DNA of 64,000 bases from Neisseria animalis (GTDB lineage Bacteria; Pseudomonadota; Gammaproteobacteria; Burkholderiales; Neisseriaceae). The translations under genes were made by a program, and so were the position numbers. The notes under the pieces were generated by a model, which saw nothing but the letters and a program-made list of their open reading frames with translations, had not been told where the DNA came from and ran no database searches. Numbering within the stretch: the stretch's first letter is position 1; every line of letters starts with the position of its first letter. The DNA lies in the NCBI RefSeq assembly GCF_900636515.1, contig NZ_LR134287.1, forward strand, positions 930,001 to 994,000. The letters are read 5' to 3'. Positions 54,279 to 63,833 of this stretch are shown here, piece after piece.

Positions 54279-56813
54279 ATGAAGAAAAATACTAAATCAT
54301 TAAATTTGCGGGAAAAAGATCCATATTTAAGCAGGGAGCGGCAGCGGTACGAATATCCTTTACCCAGCAGGGAATGGATTATCGAGCTGCTGGAAGAGCG
54401 GGGTGTGCCGCAGAAAATGGAGAATTTGGCGCGCGAGCTGTCGATTAACGAGGAGGAGTATGAGTTTTTCGAGCGCCGTTTGAAAGCCATGGCGCGTGAC
54501 GGTCAGGTTTTAATCAACCGTCGTGGTGCGGTGTGTGCGGCTGATAAATTGGCGTTGGTAAAATGCCGTGTGGAAGCGCATAAAGACGGTTTTGGCTTTG
54601 CTGTACCGCTTGAGCCGACGGGCGACGGTGATTTTGTGCTGTACGAGCGGCAGATGCGCGGCGTGATGCATGGAGATATTGTTACGGTCCGTCCTGCGGG
54701 TATGGACCGCCGCGGCCGCCGTGAGGGGGTTGTGCTGGATATTGTCGAACGTGCCCAAAAGCAGGTGGTCGGACGTTTTTATGCTGAACGCGGTGTGGCG
54801 ATTTTGGAAGCGGAAGATAAGCGGCTGACGCAAAGTATCGCTTTGGAGCCGGAAAGTGTAGCGGCGTTTAATCCCAAGCCGGGTCAGGTAGTGGTGGCAG
54901 AGATTGAAAGCTATCCCGAACATCACCGTCCTGCTGTGGCAAAAGTCATCGAAGTGTTGGGCGATTATGCAGACAGCGGTATGGAAATTGAAATTGCGGT
55001 ACGCAAACATCATCTGCCGCACCAATTTAGCGATGCCTGCCTGCAGACGGCTCGGAACATTCCCGACCATGTCCGTAAGGGCGACTGGAAGGGGCGTGTG
55101 GATTTGCGTGATTTGCCGCTGCTGACGATAGACGGTGAAACGGCGCGGGATTTTGATGATGCGGTGTATGCGGAAAAAATCGGCAGAAATTACCGTTTGG
55201 TGGTAGCGATTGCCGATGTCAGCCATTATGTGCGCCCGGGTGACGGAATTGATGCCGATGCGGTTGAGCGCAGTACGAGCGTGTATTTTCCGCGCCGCGT
55301 GATTCCGATGCTGCCGGAAAATCTGTCGAACGGTATTTGTTCGCTCAACCCTGATGTCGAACGGCTCTGCATGGTATGCGATATGGTGGTAACTTATGCA
55401 GGCAACATTAAAGAATATAAGTTTTATCCGGCTGTGATGCGTTCTCATGCGCGGCTGACCTATACGCAGGTTTGGAACTGGATTGCAGACGGCATTGACC
55501 ATCCGCATAAAAAAGAAATCGATACGCTGTATAAATTATTTAAAATTTTGCAGAAAAAACGCTTTCAGCGCGGCGCGGTCGAGTTTGAAAGTGTCGAAAC
55601 GCAGATGATTTTCGACGATAACGGCAAAATTGAAAAAATCGTACCTGTTGTCCGAAACGACGCGCATAAGCTGATTGAAGAATGTATGTTGGCGGCAAAT
55701 GTTTGCGCGGCAGAATTTTTGCTGAAAAACAAGCATGCGGTATTGTTCCGCAACCATTTGGGGCCGACGCAAGAGAAGCTGACGGCTTTGCGCGAGCAGT
55801 TGGGCTTGTTGGGACTGCACTTGGGAGGCGGAGACAGCCCTACGCCGAAAGATTATGCAAAACTGGCCGAGCAATTTAAAGACCGCCCCGATGCGGAGCT
55901 GCTACAGGTAATGCTGCTGCGCTCCATGCAGCAGGCGGTGTACGAGCCGGACAACGACGGGCATTTCGGCTTGGCCTATGAATCTTATGCTCATTTTACT
56001 TCACCCATCCGCCGTTATCCCGATTTGCTGGTGCATCGTGCGATTAAAGCCGTTTTGCAAGGCGAAACTTACCGGCCGGGTAAAACTTGGCAGGCTTTGG
56101 GCGTGCATACTTCGTTTTGCGAACGCCGTGCCGACGATGCCAGCCGCGATGTGGAGAGTTGGCTGAAAACTTATTATATGCGCGACAAAGTAGGCGAAGT
56201 GTTCAGCGGTAAGATTTCCGGCATGACCGGCTTCGGCATATTTGTTACCCTTGACGATATCCATATCGACGGCTTGGTGCACATTAGCGATTTGGGCGAA
56301 GATTACTTCAACTTCCGCCCTGAAATCATGGCAATCGAAGGCGAACGCAGCGGTATCCGCTTCAATATGGGCGACCGCGTAGTGGTGAAAGTAGCGCGTG
56401 CCGACTTGGATACCAGCAAGATTGATTTGACCCTGATCAGCGGGGGAGAAGCAGGCAAAAAACGCCGCAAAGCCAAAGAGAAAGCGGCGGGAAAACAGCC
56501 GAAAGCTGTCCAAAATCCGCAGGAAAAAGGTGTTAAAACTAAAAAGCGCAGCAAGAAATTGTCGGCAAAAGAGGTTGAGCATTATCTGAATACCGCTGCC
56601 AAGCCGTCTGCTTCCCGTAAGAAAACGGTTGAAACAGCGGTTCGGAAAAAGTCTGCCGAGCCTGAAAAGTCAGCCTTGGAGGCAGACAAGCCCAAGCCTA
56701 TCAGCCAATTATTGAAAAAGCAGACGGCCAAGGGCAACAGCGTGAAAATTAAGATAAAACAAAAAGCGGAAACGCCGGCCAAACGCAAGGGCAGGAGCAA
56801 GGCAAAGTCCTGA
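54279..56813 (+). CDS. rnr: Ribonuclease R
   Basis: 3'-5' exoribonuclease that degrades structured RNA. 844 residues from ATG 54279; a TTG at 54264 is a weaker alternative. Order: N-terminal helix-turn-helix region, cold-shock domains, RNB catalytic domain with IDGETARDFDDAVYAE (catalytic Asp cluster near 285), VAIADVSHYVRPGD, SPIRRYPDLLVHRA, then an S1 domain near 640-720 (GKISGMTGFGIFVTLDDIHI) and a long Lys/Ala-rich basic tail of about 120 residues. Divergent from the tRNA cluster. Confidence 0.96.
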   Translation: MKKNTKSLNLREKDPYLSRERQRYEYPLPSREWIIELLEERGVPQKMENLARELSINEEEYEFFERRLKAMARDGQVLINRRGAVCAADKLALVKCRVEAHKDGFGFAVPLEPTGDGDFVLYERQMRGVMHGDIVTVRPAGMDRRGRREGVVLDIVERAQKQVVGRFYAERGVAILEAEDKRLTQSIALEPESVAAFNPKPGQVVVAEIESYPEHHRPAVAKVIEVLGDYADSGMEIEIAVRKHHLPHQFSDACLQTARNIPDHVRKGDWKGRVDLRDLPLLTIDGETARDFDDAVYAEKIGRNYRLVVAIADVSHYVRPGDGIDADAVERSTSVYFPRRVIPMLPENLSNGICSLNPDVERLCMVCDMVVTYAGNIKEYKFYPAVMRSHARLTYTQVWNWIADGIDHPHKKEIDTLYKLFKILQKKRFQRGAVEFESVETQMIFDDNGKIEKIVPVVRNDAHKLIEECMLAANVCAAEFLLKNKHAVLFRNHLGPTQEKLTALREQLGLLGLHLGGGDSPTPKDYAKLAEQFKDRPDAELLQVMLLRSMQQAVYEPDNDGHFGLAYESYAHFTSPIRRYPDLLVHRAIKAVLQGETYRPGKTWQALGVHTSFCERRADDASRDVESWLKTYYMRDKVGEVFSGKISGMTGFGIFVTLDDIHIDGLVHISDLGEDYFNFRPEIMAIEGERSGIRFNMGDRVVVKVARADLDTSKIDLTLISGGEAGKKRRKAKEKAAGKQPKAVQNPQEKGVKTKKRSKKLSAKEVEHYLNTAAKPSASRKKTVETAVRKKSAEPEKSALEADKPKPISQLLKKQTAKGNSVKIKIKQKAETPAKRKGRSKAKS

Positions 56814-56855
56814 TTTCGGGTGCAGATGCCGTCTGCAAAATGGTGCAATCGGGTA

Positions 56856-56962
56856 TATAGTCGAATAAAATAAGAATGAGACAAGGCAGCGAAGCCGCAG
56901 ACAGTACACATAGTACGGCAAGGCAAAGCAACGCTGTATCATTCTTATTTTAAATGACTATA
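56856..56962 (+). repeat. Correia-like repeat, copy 11
   Basis: 107-bp consensus copy in + orientation. Its right junction makes TATAAT at 56959-56964, directed towards trmB. The rest of the 371-bp gap up to trmB holds an inverted GCCGTCTGAA pair and no gene. Confidence 0.9.
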
Positions 56963-57111
56963 ATGCCGCCACCGCGTGCCATTGCGCGCCCTGTTGGCTG
57001 TGTTGGTTTTGCCGTTGTGGTAAAATCCGACCGCCGGAGAGGGATAAGATAACCACCGGCAGATTCGGATGGTGCGTCGGCATCTGCACCTTATCGCTTG
57101 TGCGCCGCAAC

Positions 57112-57151
57112 AGGCCGTCTGAAAATAAACCTGTTTGGTTTTCAGACGGCA
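57112..57151. terminator. Inverted GAA-type uptake sequences
   Basis: AGGCCGTCTGAAAATAAACC faces GGTTTTCAGACGGC, 35 bp before trmB. No T-run; may be only an uptake-sequence pair. Confidence 0.45.
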
Positions 57152-57184
57152 TTTCCTATTTTACTGAAAGATTGATGGTTGAAT

Positions 57185-57901
57185 ATGACAGATTCTATCC
57201 AAACCCCCGAAACAGCCGATGTTCCGCAGGAGCATTTGCGTTCTATCCGCAGCTTCGTATTGCGTCAAGGCCATATGACGGCGGCACAGCAGCGGGCGAT
57301 TGATACCTTGTGGCCGCAGTTCGGCGTGGATTATCAGGCGCAGGTTGTGGATTTGAACGAGTGTTTCGGCCGAAGCAACCCTAAGGTTTTGGAAATCGGT
57401 TTCGGCATGGGAACGGCTACGGTAGAGATTGCCAAACGTCTGCCGGACAGCGATTTTTTAGCAATTGATGTTCACGGGCCGGGCGTGGGCAATATCCTCA
57501 AGCTCATCGGCGAAGAGCAGGTCGGCAATATCCGCGTGATGCGGCATGACGCGGTGGAAGTGGTGGAAAATATGCTGGCAGACGGCGCATTGTCGGGCAT
57601 TCACATTTTTTTCCCCGATCCGTGGCATAAAAAACGCCATAACAAACGCCGTCTGGTGCAAACGCCGTTTGTGGCAAAACTGCTACCAAAGTTGAAAACA
57701 GGCGGTTATATCCATTTGGCAACCGATTGGGAAGAATATGCGGTGCAGATGCTGGAAGTATTGAGCGGTTTTGAAAATTTGCAAAATACGGCAGCAGACT
57801 ACGCGCCCACTCCGTCTTACCGGCCTGAAACCAAATTTGAAGCACGCGGCAAACGCTTGGGTCATGGCGTGTGGGATTTGGTGTTTGAAAAAATCGGTTG
57901 A
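57185..57901 (+). CDS. trmB: tRNA (guanine-N7)-methyltransferase
   Basis: Makes m7G46 in tRNA variable loops. 238 residues from ATG 57185 (MTDSIQTPETADVPQ). SAM-binding LEIGFGMGTATVEIAKR near 63, then FFPDPWHKKRHNKRRLVQ, the TrmB signature, and HLATDWEEYAVQML. The C-terminal TKFEARGKRLGHGVWDLVF is also diagnostic. Monocistronic. Confidence 0.96.
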   Translation: MTDSIQTPETADVPQEHLRSIRSFVLRQGHMTAAQQRAIDTLWPQFGVDYQAQVVDLNECFGRSNPKVLEIGFGMGTATVEIAKRLPDSDFLAIDVHGPGVGNILKLIGEEQVGNIRVMRHDAVEVVENMLADGALSGIHIFFPDPWHKKRHNKRRLVQTPFVAKLLPKLKTGGYIHLATDWEEYAVQMLEVLSGFENLQNTAADYAPTPSYRPETKFEARGKRLGHGVWDLVFEKIG

Positions 57902-57933
57902 ATGGGCGGATATTGCCTCTGAATATAGGCTAA

Positions 57934-58084
57934 AGGCCGTCTGCAAAACGGTTTAATCATCGAACAAACGGCAGGTATCAAAGCGGTTGGCGCAAACCTT
58001 GGGTAAGGTTTCGATATGCTAATCCTTCGATGTCTGCCGTTTGTTTTGGCGGTCTGATACTTTGGTGTGATTTGCAGACGGCCT
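57934..58084. other. Nested inverted-repeat element
   Basis: Outer arms are facing uptake sequences (GGCCGTCTGCAAA at left, TTTGCAGACGGCC at right). Inside, AACAAACGGCAG (57963-57974) pairs with CTGCCGTTTGTT (58034-58045), and inside that AACCTT-GGGT-AAGGTT (57995-58010) forms another hairpin. It occupies much of the 408-bp gap after trmB; 58085-58309 holds a further short inverted repeat (TGCTCAAAAGAAACAG ahead of TCTTGAGCA) and no gene. Confidence 0.6.
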
Positions 58085-58309
58085 GACTGCGTATCAATCA
58101 TCACATGATTATAAGCCTGCCGTGCTGCTCAAAAGAAACAGCCTTCTTGAGCAGCCCGGTCGACCGCTCCGCGCACCGCGCAGGGTTTGCGCCTTGCAGT
58201 GTTGACAAGCCGTTTATGACTGCACAAGGCAAAATCGCACAATGAAGCAGGGCGGCAAAAGCAACATATTATGGCGGTACGGTAAAGCGGCCGGTTGTTC
58301 AGGCTGTGG

Positions 58310-58960
58310 TCAGCGTACTTCGCGGCTGTCTTTCCAGCCGTCGTCCGTTTCCACCAAAACAGCGGTTTGTGTTCCCGGCAGGTTGATCGGCAGGGTTTTT
58401 AAACCGCCGATTTCCAACAGCTCGGGCAGCCACTCTTCACCGACAAACCGGCTGTCGTAATCAACGCGGGCGGTCAGCGGGCCGCCGGTTTGTTGGGAGA
58501 GGGCGGCGGAGTGGATATGGGTAACTTCCATGCGTCCTACGCAAAACAGCGGCGGTTCGTCTTTTTGCAGACGGCTTCGCTGCTTACCTTCTTCTGTGAG
58601 CGTATAGATAACGATGGGTATGCTCTCGTCGCTGTCTTTGGCAACGGGCTTGTCTTCTTTGCTTCTTTTATAAAAGCCCTCGTCAGCAAGAATGTCCAAC
58701 TGCTTCAGCGCGGTTTTGTTGATGTCTTCACCCCGGCGGCTTTGCGAAGCGATTTTGATTTCGCTGCTGCCCAAAGCCAAAGGGACGAGTACGTTTCGGT
58801 CGGAAGAGTGCCGGATATTCAACACCAAAGGCAGGCAGACGGCTTGTTTTTCGGCAAAGCGGTTGATGGCTTGCGTATAGTGTTCGTTGCTTGGCATGCC
58901 GTCAGAACAGGCAGCAAGCATGGCAGAGTATGCGAGTGCGGCGGATAATTTTTTATTCAT
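58310..58960 (-). CDS. Hypothetical lipoprotein
   Basis: 216 residues. Signal peptide MNKKLSAALAYSAMLAAC gives a lipobox (LAAC) with lipidated Cys at 18. The body is soluble and charged (SQSRRGEDINKTALKQLDIL, then VIYTLTEEGKQRSRL). Two more cysteines (AVCLPLVL and LFCVGRME) may pair. I recognise no family; it looks like a complete, expressed gene. An uptake sequence lies inside it near 58565. Confidence 0.78.
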   Translation of the reverse strand: MNKKLSAALAYSAMLAACSDGMPSNEHYTQAINRFAEKQAVCLPLVLNIRHSSDRNVLVPLALGSSEIKIASQSRRGEDINKTALKQLDILADEGFYKRSKEDKPVAKDSDESIPIVIYTLTEEGKQRSRLQKDEPPLFCVGRMEVTHIHSAALSQQTGGPLTARVDYDSRFVGEEWLPELLEIGGLKTLPINLPGTQTAVLVETDDGWKDSREVR

Positions 58961-59063
58961 TGATGGATGTGTTTTTTAATCATGACGTTATTTTACCGTA
59001 TTTTGTAGCAGTTCGGCGTACTTGTGGTTAAAATGGATATTTTGCGGACAATAAAGGACAAAA

Positions 59064-59411
59064 ATGATTAAGCTCTACGGCATTCCGAATTGTGATACGG
59101 TAAAGAAAGCGCGTACTTGGTTGGTCGACAACGGCATCGACTATGAATTTGTCGATTTTAAAAAACACGCGCCCGATGAGGCATTATTAACGGCATGGTT
59201 GCAGCAGGTTTCGTTGGAAATCCTGCTCAACAAACGCGGTACGACTTGGCGGAAATTGAGCGAGGCAGAGCAGCAGGAGGCGCAGACACAGCAAGGGGCA
59301 ATCCGTTTGCTGGCGGCCAATCCGAGTATGATCAAGCGGCCGGTTTTGGAGAAAGACGGCAGCGTACGAGTAGGATTTTCTGCCGAAAATTATCAAAATG
59401 TCTTCAAATAA
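59064..59411 (+). CDS. ArsC-family (YffB/Spx-like) reductase
   Basis: 115-residue thioredoxin-fold protein. GIPNCDTVKKARTWL carries a single N-terminal Cys, as in YffB, and KKHAPDEALLTAWL, LLNKRGTTWRKL and MIKRPVLEKDGSVRVGF are the family's later motifs. True arsenate reductase activity is unlikely without an ars operon; a thiol-related role is generic for the family. ATG follows AAAGGACAAAA. Confidence 0.9.
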   Translation: MIKLYGIPNCDTVKKARTWLVDNGIDYEFVDFKKHAPDEALLTAWLQQVSLEILLNKRGTTWRKLSEAEQQEAQTQQGAIRLLAANPSMIKRPVLEKDGSVRVGFSAENYQNVFK

Positions 59412-59414
59412 GTA

Positions 59415-59443
59415 TTTTGCAGACGGCATTGCCGTCTGCAAAA
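59415..59443. terminator. Palindromic uptake-sequence pair
   Basis: TTTTGCAGACGGC, ATT loop, GCCGTCTGCAAAA, three bases past the ArsC-like stop. Confidence 0.6.
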
Positions 59444-59526
59444 AGTGCCTGAAAGGTGCATAAGGCGGGAAAACACGTTACAATGTGCGACTGCTTATTT
59501 TTATTAACACTTTTTGTTGAATCGAT

Positions 59527-61344
59527 ATGTTTCATACCGTAGAGAAATACAAAGGCCCGGCAAAAATCATGCTGGGTCTGATTGCGCTGACTTTTGTCGG
59601 TTTCGGCGTCAGCACGGCCGCCGCGCCGGGTTCGGACTACATCGTCATGGTTGGCGATCAAAAAATCAGCGAACATTCTTTGAATAACGCCATGCATAAT
59701 GTGCAGGGCGAATCACGCGATGCTGTTTTCCAATCGCTGGTGCAGCGCGCTTATCTGACGCAGGGTGCCAAGCTGATGGGCATCGCGGTGTCGCAAGAGC
59801 AAATCAAGCAGATTATTGTTGACGACCCGAATTTTCACGACTCTACCGGTACGTTCAGCCAAGCGCTGCTGACACAATATTTGGATCAACGCCGCATGAG
59901 CGAGGATCAGTTTGTCGAAGAAATCCGCGAGCAGTTTGCCTTGCAAAACCTGTTGAACTTGGTGCAGAGCGGTACATTGGTCAGCGATGTTCAGGCAGAG
60001 CAGTTGGTCAGCCTGACCCAAGCGGTGAGAACCATCCGTTCGGTTACCTTCAATCTGGAAGAATTTGCCGGAAAAGTGAAAACCGATGATGCCTCGTTGC
60101 AGCGTTATTATGAAGCCAACAAAAAAGATTATGTGATTCCGCAAGCGGTAAAAATCGAATATGTCGCGCTGAATATGCATGATTTGGCGGAAAAACAAAC
60201 CGTCAGCGCAGAAGAAGTCCGCAAAGCATTCGACGAGCAGGCGGCCAATGCCGGCCCGCGCCGAGAAATCGCCCACATCTTCTTCCCGACCGTACATATC
60301 CAAGACGAAGCGGGACGTGCGGCAGTTAAAGCAGAAGCAGAAAAAGTGTTGGCACAAGTGAAAGCCAAGCCGTCTGCATTTGCCGCACAAGCGAAAAAAT
60401 ATGCCCAAGACGGGCAAGATGCCTCCTCCCTTTGGGTGTCGAAAAACGGCGCAATGGGCGCAGCCTTGGAAAATGCCACCTTCGCATTGGAAAAAGGGCA
60501 AATCAGCGACTTAATCCAAACTGAAACCGGCTATTACATCGTCCGCGTTCTCAATATTCAGGACAAACCGGATTTCGAACAGGAAAAGGCTTATCTGGAA
60601 ACTGAGCTGAAACAGCGTAAAGCCAATCTTGAATTTAATGCAGCCAAAGAAAAATTGGCCGAAGCCGCGTTCAACAACCCGAACAGCCTTGCCGAAGCCG
60701 CCAAAGTATTAGACTTGAAAGTTGTCTCGCCCGACGAATGGCTGAACCGCGAAAACGGTAAAGCCGCCGGTATGTCTGATGAACTCTTGGATACGGTATT
60801 CAGCGATGAAGTGTTGAATAAAAAACACAATTCCGAGCCGATTAACATCAGCAACGATACCGTGTGGGTGGTGCGCGTTAAAGAAGTGCGCGAAGAGAAA
60901 ACCGCACCGTTTGCCGAAGTAAAAGAAGATGTTCTGATGAGCTATCTGCGGAGCGAAGCCGGCCGTCTGGCTGCCGACAAAGCAGACGAAGTATTGGCGG
61001 ATTTGAAATCAGGCCGCCAAACCGATGTCAAATGGTCGGCGGTATCTGATTTGAACGCACAACAGGCGCGTCAGTCCATGCCGCCCGAAGCCTATGCGGA
61101 ATTGCTGAAGGCACGCCCCGAAGACGGAAAACCGGCTTATGTTTTGCTGAAAGGGCTGCCCGCACCGGTTATTTTGGAAGTGCAGAAAATCAGTACGCCC
61201 GAAAATATTGCAGAGCAGATTCCTGCCGCCAAACAAGCCATGCTGCAAGAGCAGGCGGGCAATACCTTTGATTATCTGCTGCAATATCTGTACCGGAAAG
61301 TATCTCAAAAAACCGGCGCACAGAAAGTCAATCCTGCCGAATAA
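59527..61344 (+). CDS. ppiD: Membrane-anchored peptidyl-prolyl isomerase PpiD
   Basis: 605 residues. One N-terminal membrane helix (IMLGLIALTFVGFGVS, about 16-32), a SurA_N-like chaperone region (VMVGDQKISEHSLNNAMHNV and GVAVSQEQIK-like IAVSQEQIKQII), a parvulin domain near 240-345 (REIAHIFFP, WVSKNGAMGAALENA, IQTETGYYIVRVL) and a C-terminal region. PpiD assists outer-membrane and secreted proteins at the Sec translocon. Single gene with an uptake-sequence terminator. Confidence 0.92.
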   Translation: MFHTVEKYKGPAKIMLGLIALTFVGFGVSTAAAPGSDYIVMVGDQKISEHSLNNAMHNVQGESRDAVFQSLVQRAYLTQGAKLMGIAVSQEQIKQIIVDDPNFHDSTGTFSQALLTQYLDQRRMSEDQFVEEIREQFALQNLLNLVQSGTLVSDVQAEQLVSLTQAVRTIRSVTFNLEEFAGKVKTDDASLQRYYEANKKDYVIPQAVKIEYVALNMHDLAEKQTVSAEEVRKAFDEQAANAGPRREIAHIFFPTVHIQDEAGRAAVKAEAEKVLAQVKAKPSAFAAQAKKYAQDGQDASSLWVSKNGAMGAALENATFALEKGQISDLIQTETGYYIVRVLNIQDKPDFEQEKAYLETELKQRKANLEFNAAKEKLAEAAFNNPNSLAEAAKVLDLKVVSPDEWLNRENGKAAGMSDELLDTVFSDEVLNKKHNSEPINISNDTVWVVRVKEVREEKTAPFAEVKEDVLMSYLRSEAGRLAADKADEVLADLKSGRQTDVKWSAVSDLNAQQARQSMPPEAYAELLKARPEDGKPAYVLLKGLPAPVILEVQKISTPENIAEQIPAAKQAMLQEQAGNTFDYLLQYLYRKVSQKTGAQKVNPAE

Positions 61345-61366
61345 GGCGGAAAGTCTGAAAGCCGTT

Positions 61367-61409
61367 AAAAGGCCGTCTGCAAATGCCGAATTTGCAGACG
61401 GCCTTTTTG
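61367..61409 (+). terminator. Terminator of ppiD (inverted uptake sequences)
   Basis: AAAAGGCCGTCTGCAAAT faces ATTTGCAGACGGCCTTTTT. Confidence 0.85.
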
Positions 61410-61423
61410 GTGTTTTGCACCCG

Positions 61424-61530
61424 TATAGTCATTTAAAATAAGAATGATACAGCGTTGCTTTGCCTTGCCGTACTATGTGTACTGTCTGCGGCTTCGCTGC
61501 CTTGTCTCATTCTTATTTTATTCGACTATA
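61424..61530 (-). repeat. Correia-like repeat, copy 12
   Basis: 107-bp consensus copy in reverse orientation, between ppiD and psd. Confidence 0.9.
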
Positions 61531-61644
61531 TAACCGGTTCGTGCGGCTTGGTTCTTATGAACGGGGGCTAATTCTGCACGTAGGTATGCTTTTTCCGCTA
61601 TAATAGCGTCCGTTTAACATCAAACCGTTTTGAAGGACGCAGTT

Positions 61645-62427
61645 ATGAACCGCAATTATCCCCATCCGATTATTGCCCGCGAGGGCTGGCCGATTCTCGG
61701 CGGCGGCCTGATTGTCAGCCTGTTGGTTACGATGTGCGGCGGCTGGTGGTCGTTGCCGTTTTGGATTTTTACGGTGTTTGCGTTACAGTTTTTCCGCGAT
61801 CCCGAACGCCCCGTACCGCAGGATGCCGATGCGGTTTTAAGCCCTGTGGACGGCAGGATTGTAGTGGTGGAGCGTGCCGAAGATCCTTACCGTCGGGTAG
61901 AGGCTTTAAAAATCAGTATCTTTATGAATGTATTCAACGTCCATTCGCAAAAATCGCCGGTTGACGGTACGGTTACTGCGGTCGAATACAATAAAGGCAA
62001 ATTCTTAAATGCGGATTTGGATAAGGCCAGTGTGGAAAACGAGCGCAATGCGGTGCTGGCAACCACTGCTTCGGGACGTGAAATTACTTTTGTGCAGGTT
62101 GCCGGATTGGTGGCGCGCCGTATTTTGTGTTATACCAAAGTCGGCGACAAGCTGGCGCGTGGCGAACGCTATGGCTTTATCCGCTTCGGTTCGCGCGTGG
62201 ATGTGTACCTGCCTGTGGACGCTCGGGCAATGGTTGCCATCGGCGAAAAAGTAACCGGTGTTCAAACGGTTTTGGCGCGTCTGCCGCAACAGGCGGAGCA
62301 GGATTCTGAAAGCGACCGCGCTGAAGAAGCAGTATCGCACGCCCCGTCTCAAGCGGACAGCGAGCAGGAAATGATTGCTCAGGCGGCAGAAAAAATCCGC
62401 CAAGCCGTGCAAAAAGTTGCAGAATAA
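61645..62427 (+). CDS. psd: Phosphatidylserine decarboxylase proenzyme
   Basis: Makes phosphatidylethanolamine. 260 residues from ATG 61645, seven bases after AAGGA; a TATAAT lies at 61599-61604. Two adjacent N-terminal hydrophobic stretches (about 15-50) anchor it in the inner membrane. Motifs: [25 protein letters not shown] and [14 protein letters not shown], whose Gly-Ser is the self-cleavage site that yields the pyruvoyl group in short-form enzymes. A 45-residue Glu/Gln/Ala-rich C-terminal tail follows the catalytic part. Confidence 0.94.
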   Translation: MNRNYPHPIIAREGWPILGGGLIVSLLVTMCGGWWSLPFWIFTVFALQFFRDPERPVPQDADAVLSPVDGRIVVVERAEDPYRRVEALKISIFMNVFNVHSQKSPVDGTVTAVEYNKGKFLNADLDKASVENERNAVLATTASGREITFVQVAGLVARRILCYTKVGDKLARGERYGFIRFGSRVDVYLPVDARAMVAIGEKVTGVQTVLARLPQQAEQDSESDRAEEAVSHAPSQADSEQEMIAQAAEKIRQAVQKVAE

Positions 62428-62588
62428 AAGAGATGTATCCCAATTAGCATATGAAGCCGTCTGGAAACCATTTTTCAGGCGGCTTCGTTTTTTGCGTCGG
62501 CGGCGTGGTAGAATATACGCTTTTGCAGACGGCTTTTTCGGGAAGAATGCAGCCCGAAACGGCAGCAGTAACAGAATGGCGGCAGAGT

Positions 62589-63743
62589 ATGGGCAGACAT
62601 ACCGTGTTTCAAGTAGACAAATCATTAGAACGCCCCGAGCGCGTGATGCTGGTCGGGGTGATGTTGAGTGCCGACTATTCCGGAGCGAACGAAACGCGGG
62701 AACGTTGTTTTCAGACGGCTTTGGCGGAGGCGGCGGAGCTGGTGTCGGCGGCGGGCGGTGATTTGCAGTTGGTTGAAACGGCCAAGCGTGATAAAGCGCA
62801 GACGGCATTGTTTGTCGGCACGGGAAAGGCGGAGGAGCTGGCGCTTGCCGTGAAAGCAAACAACATCGAGCTTGCGGTATTCAACCACGAGCTTACGCCG
62901 ACGCAGGAGCGTAATTTGGAAAAAATCCTGCAATGTCGGGTGCTGGATCGGGTGGGGTTGATTTTGGCCATTTTCGCCAAACGCGCCCAAACTCAGGAGG
63001 GCAAACTTCAAGTGGAGTTGGCCCAGCTCAACCATTTGAGCGGACGGTTGGTGCGCGGCTACGGACATATGCAGAGCCAAAAAGGGGGCATCGGCTTGAA
63101 AGGGCCGGGGGAAACCCAGTTGGAAACCGACCGCCGTCTGATTAATCAAAAAATTACCGCCTTGAAAAAACAGCTCCAACAAGTGAAGAAACAGCGTGCC
63201 ACCCGCCGCAAATCCCGCATGGACAGCCGTCTGAAAACCTTTGCCATTGTCGGTTATACCAATGCAGGCAAATCAAGCCTGTTCAACCGCCTGACCAAAG
63301 CCGATGTTTTGGCGAAAGACCAACTTTTTGCCACGCTCGATACCACTGCCCGCAAGCTGTTTCTGGCACCGGAAGCCAGCGTGGTGCTGACCGATACCGT
63401 GGGTTTTGTCCGCGATTTGCCGCACAAGCTGGTTTCGGCATTTTCGGCAACATTGGAAGAAACCGCTTTGGCAGATGTCTTGCTGCATGTTGTCGATGCT
63501 TCCAATCCTGATTTCGAGCGGCAGATAGACGATGTGAATACTGTATTGGAAGAAATCGGCGCACATGAAATCCCTCAACTTCTGGTGTACAACAAAATCG
63601 ATTTGCTGCCCGAAGGCAAGCGGGAAGCCGGTATTCTGCGCGACCATCAGGGCGTGGCGGCGGCCGTCAATATTTCGGTCGTGCAAAATAGCGGTTTGGA
63701 GGCTTTGCGGGAAGCCATGACCGAGCACGTATTGATGCAGTAG
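62589..63743 (+). CDS. hflX: GTPase HflX
   Basis: Ribosome-associated GTPase that splits 70S ribosomes under stress. 384 residues from ATG 62589 (MGRHTVFQVDKSLERPE); ATGs at 62547 and 62451 are less likely. The N-terminal HflX domain includes FNHELTPTQERNLEKIL and GPGETQLETDRR; a coiled coil near 165-190 precedes the G domain with P-loop GYTNAGKSSLF, DTVGFVRDLP and NKIDLLP. In many proteobacteria it follows hfq; here it follows psd. Confidence 0.95.
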   Translation: MGRHTVFQVDKSLERPERVMLVGVMLSADYSGANETRERCFQTALAEAAELVSAAGGDLQLVETAKRDKAQTALFVGTGKAEELALAVKANNIELAVFNHELTPTQERNLEKILQCRVLDRVGLILAIFAKRAQTQEGKLQVELAQLNHLSGRLVRGYGHMQSQKGGIGLKGPGETQLETDRRLINQKITALKKQLQQVKKQRATRRKSRMDSRLKTFAIVGYTNAGKSSLFNRLTKADVLAKDQLFATLDTTARKLFLAPEASVVLTDTVGFVRDLPHKLVSAFSATLEETALADVLLHVVDASNPDFERQIDDVNTVLEEIGAHEIPQLLVYNKIDLLPEGKREAGILRDHQGVAAAVNISVVQNSGLEALREAMTEHVLMQ

Positions 63744-63833
63744 CCATATATTGGCAAAACTGCTTTTTTATTGGCCGGACTGCTGATTTACAGACGGCCT
63801 TTTCCTGATTGAAGGACTGAACGGATTGCAATC

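Noticed and set aside
59064..59411. Arsenate resistance gene
   Set aside because: It is the YffB/Spx-like branch with no ars genes around it, so arsenate reduction is not supported.
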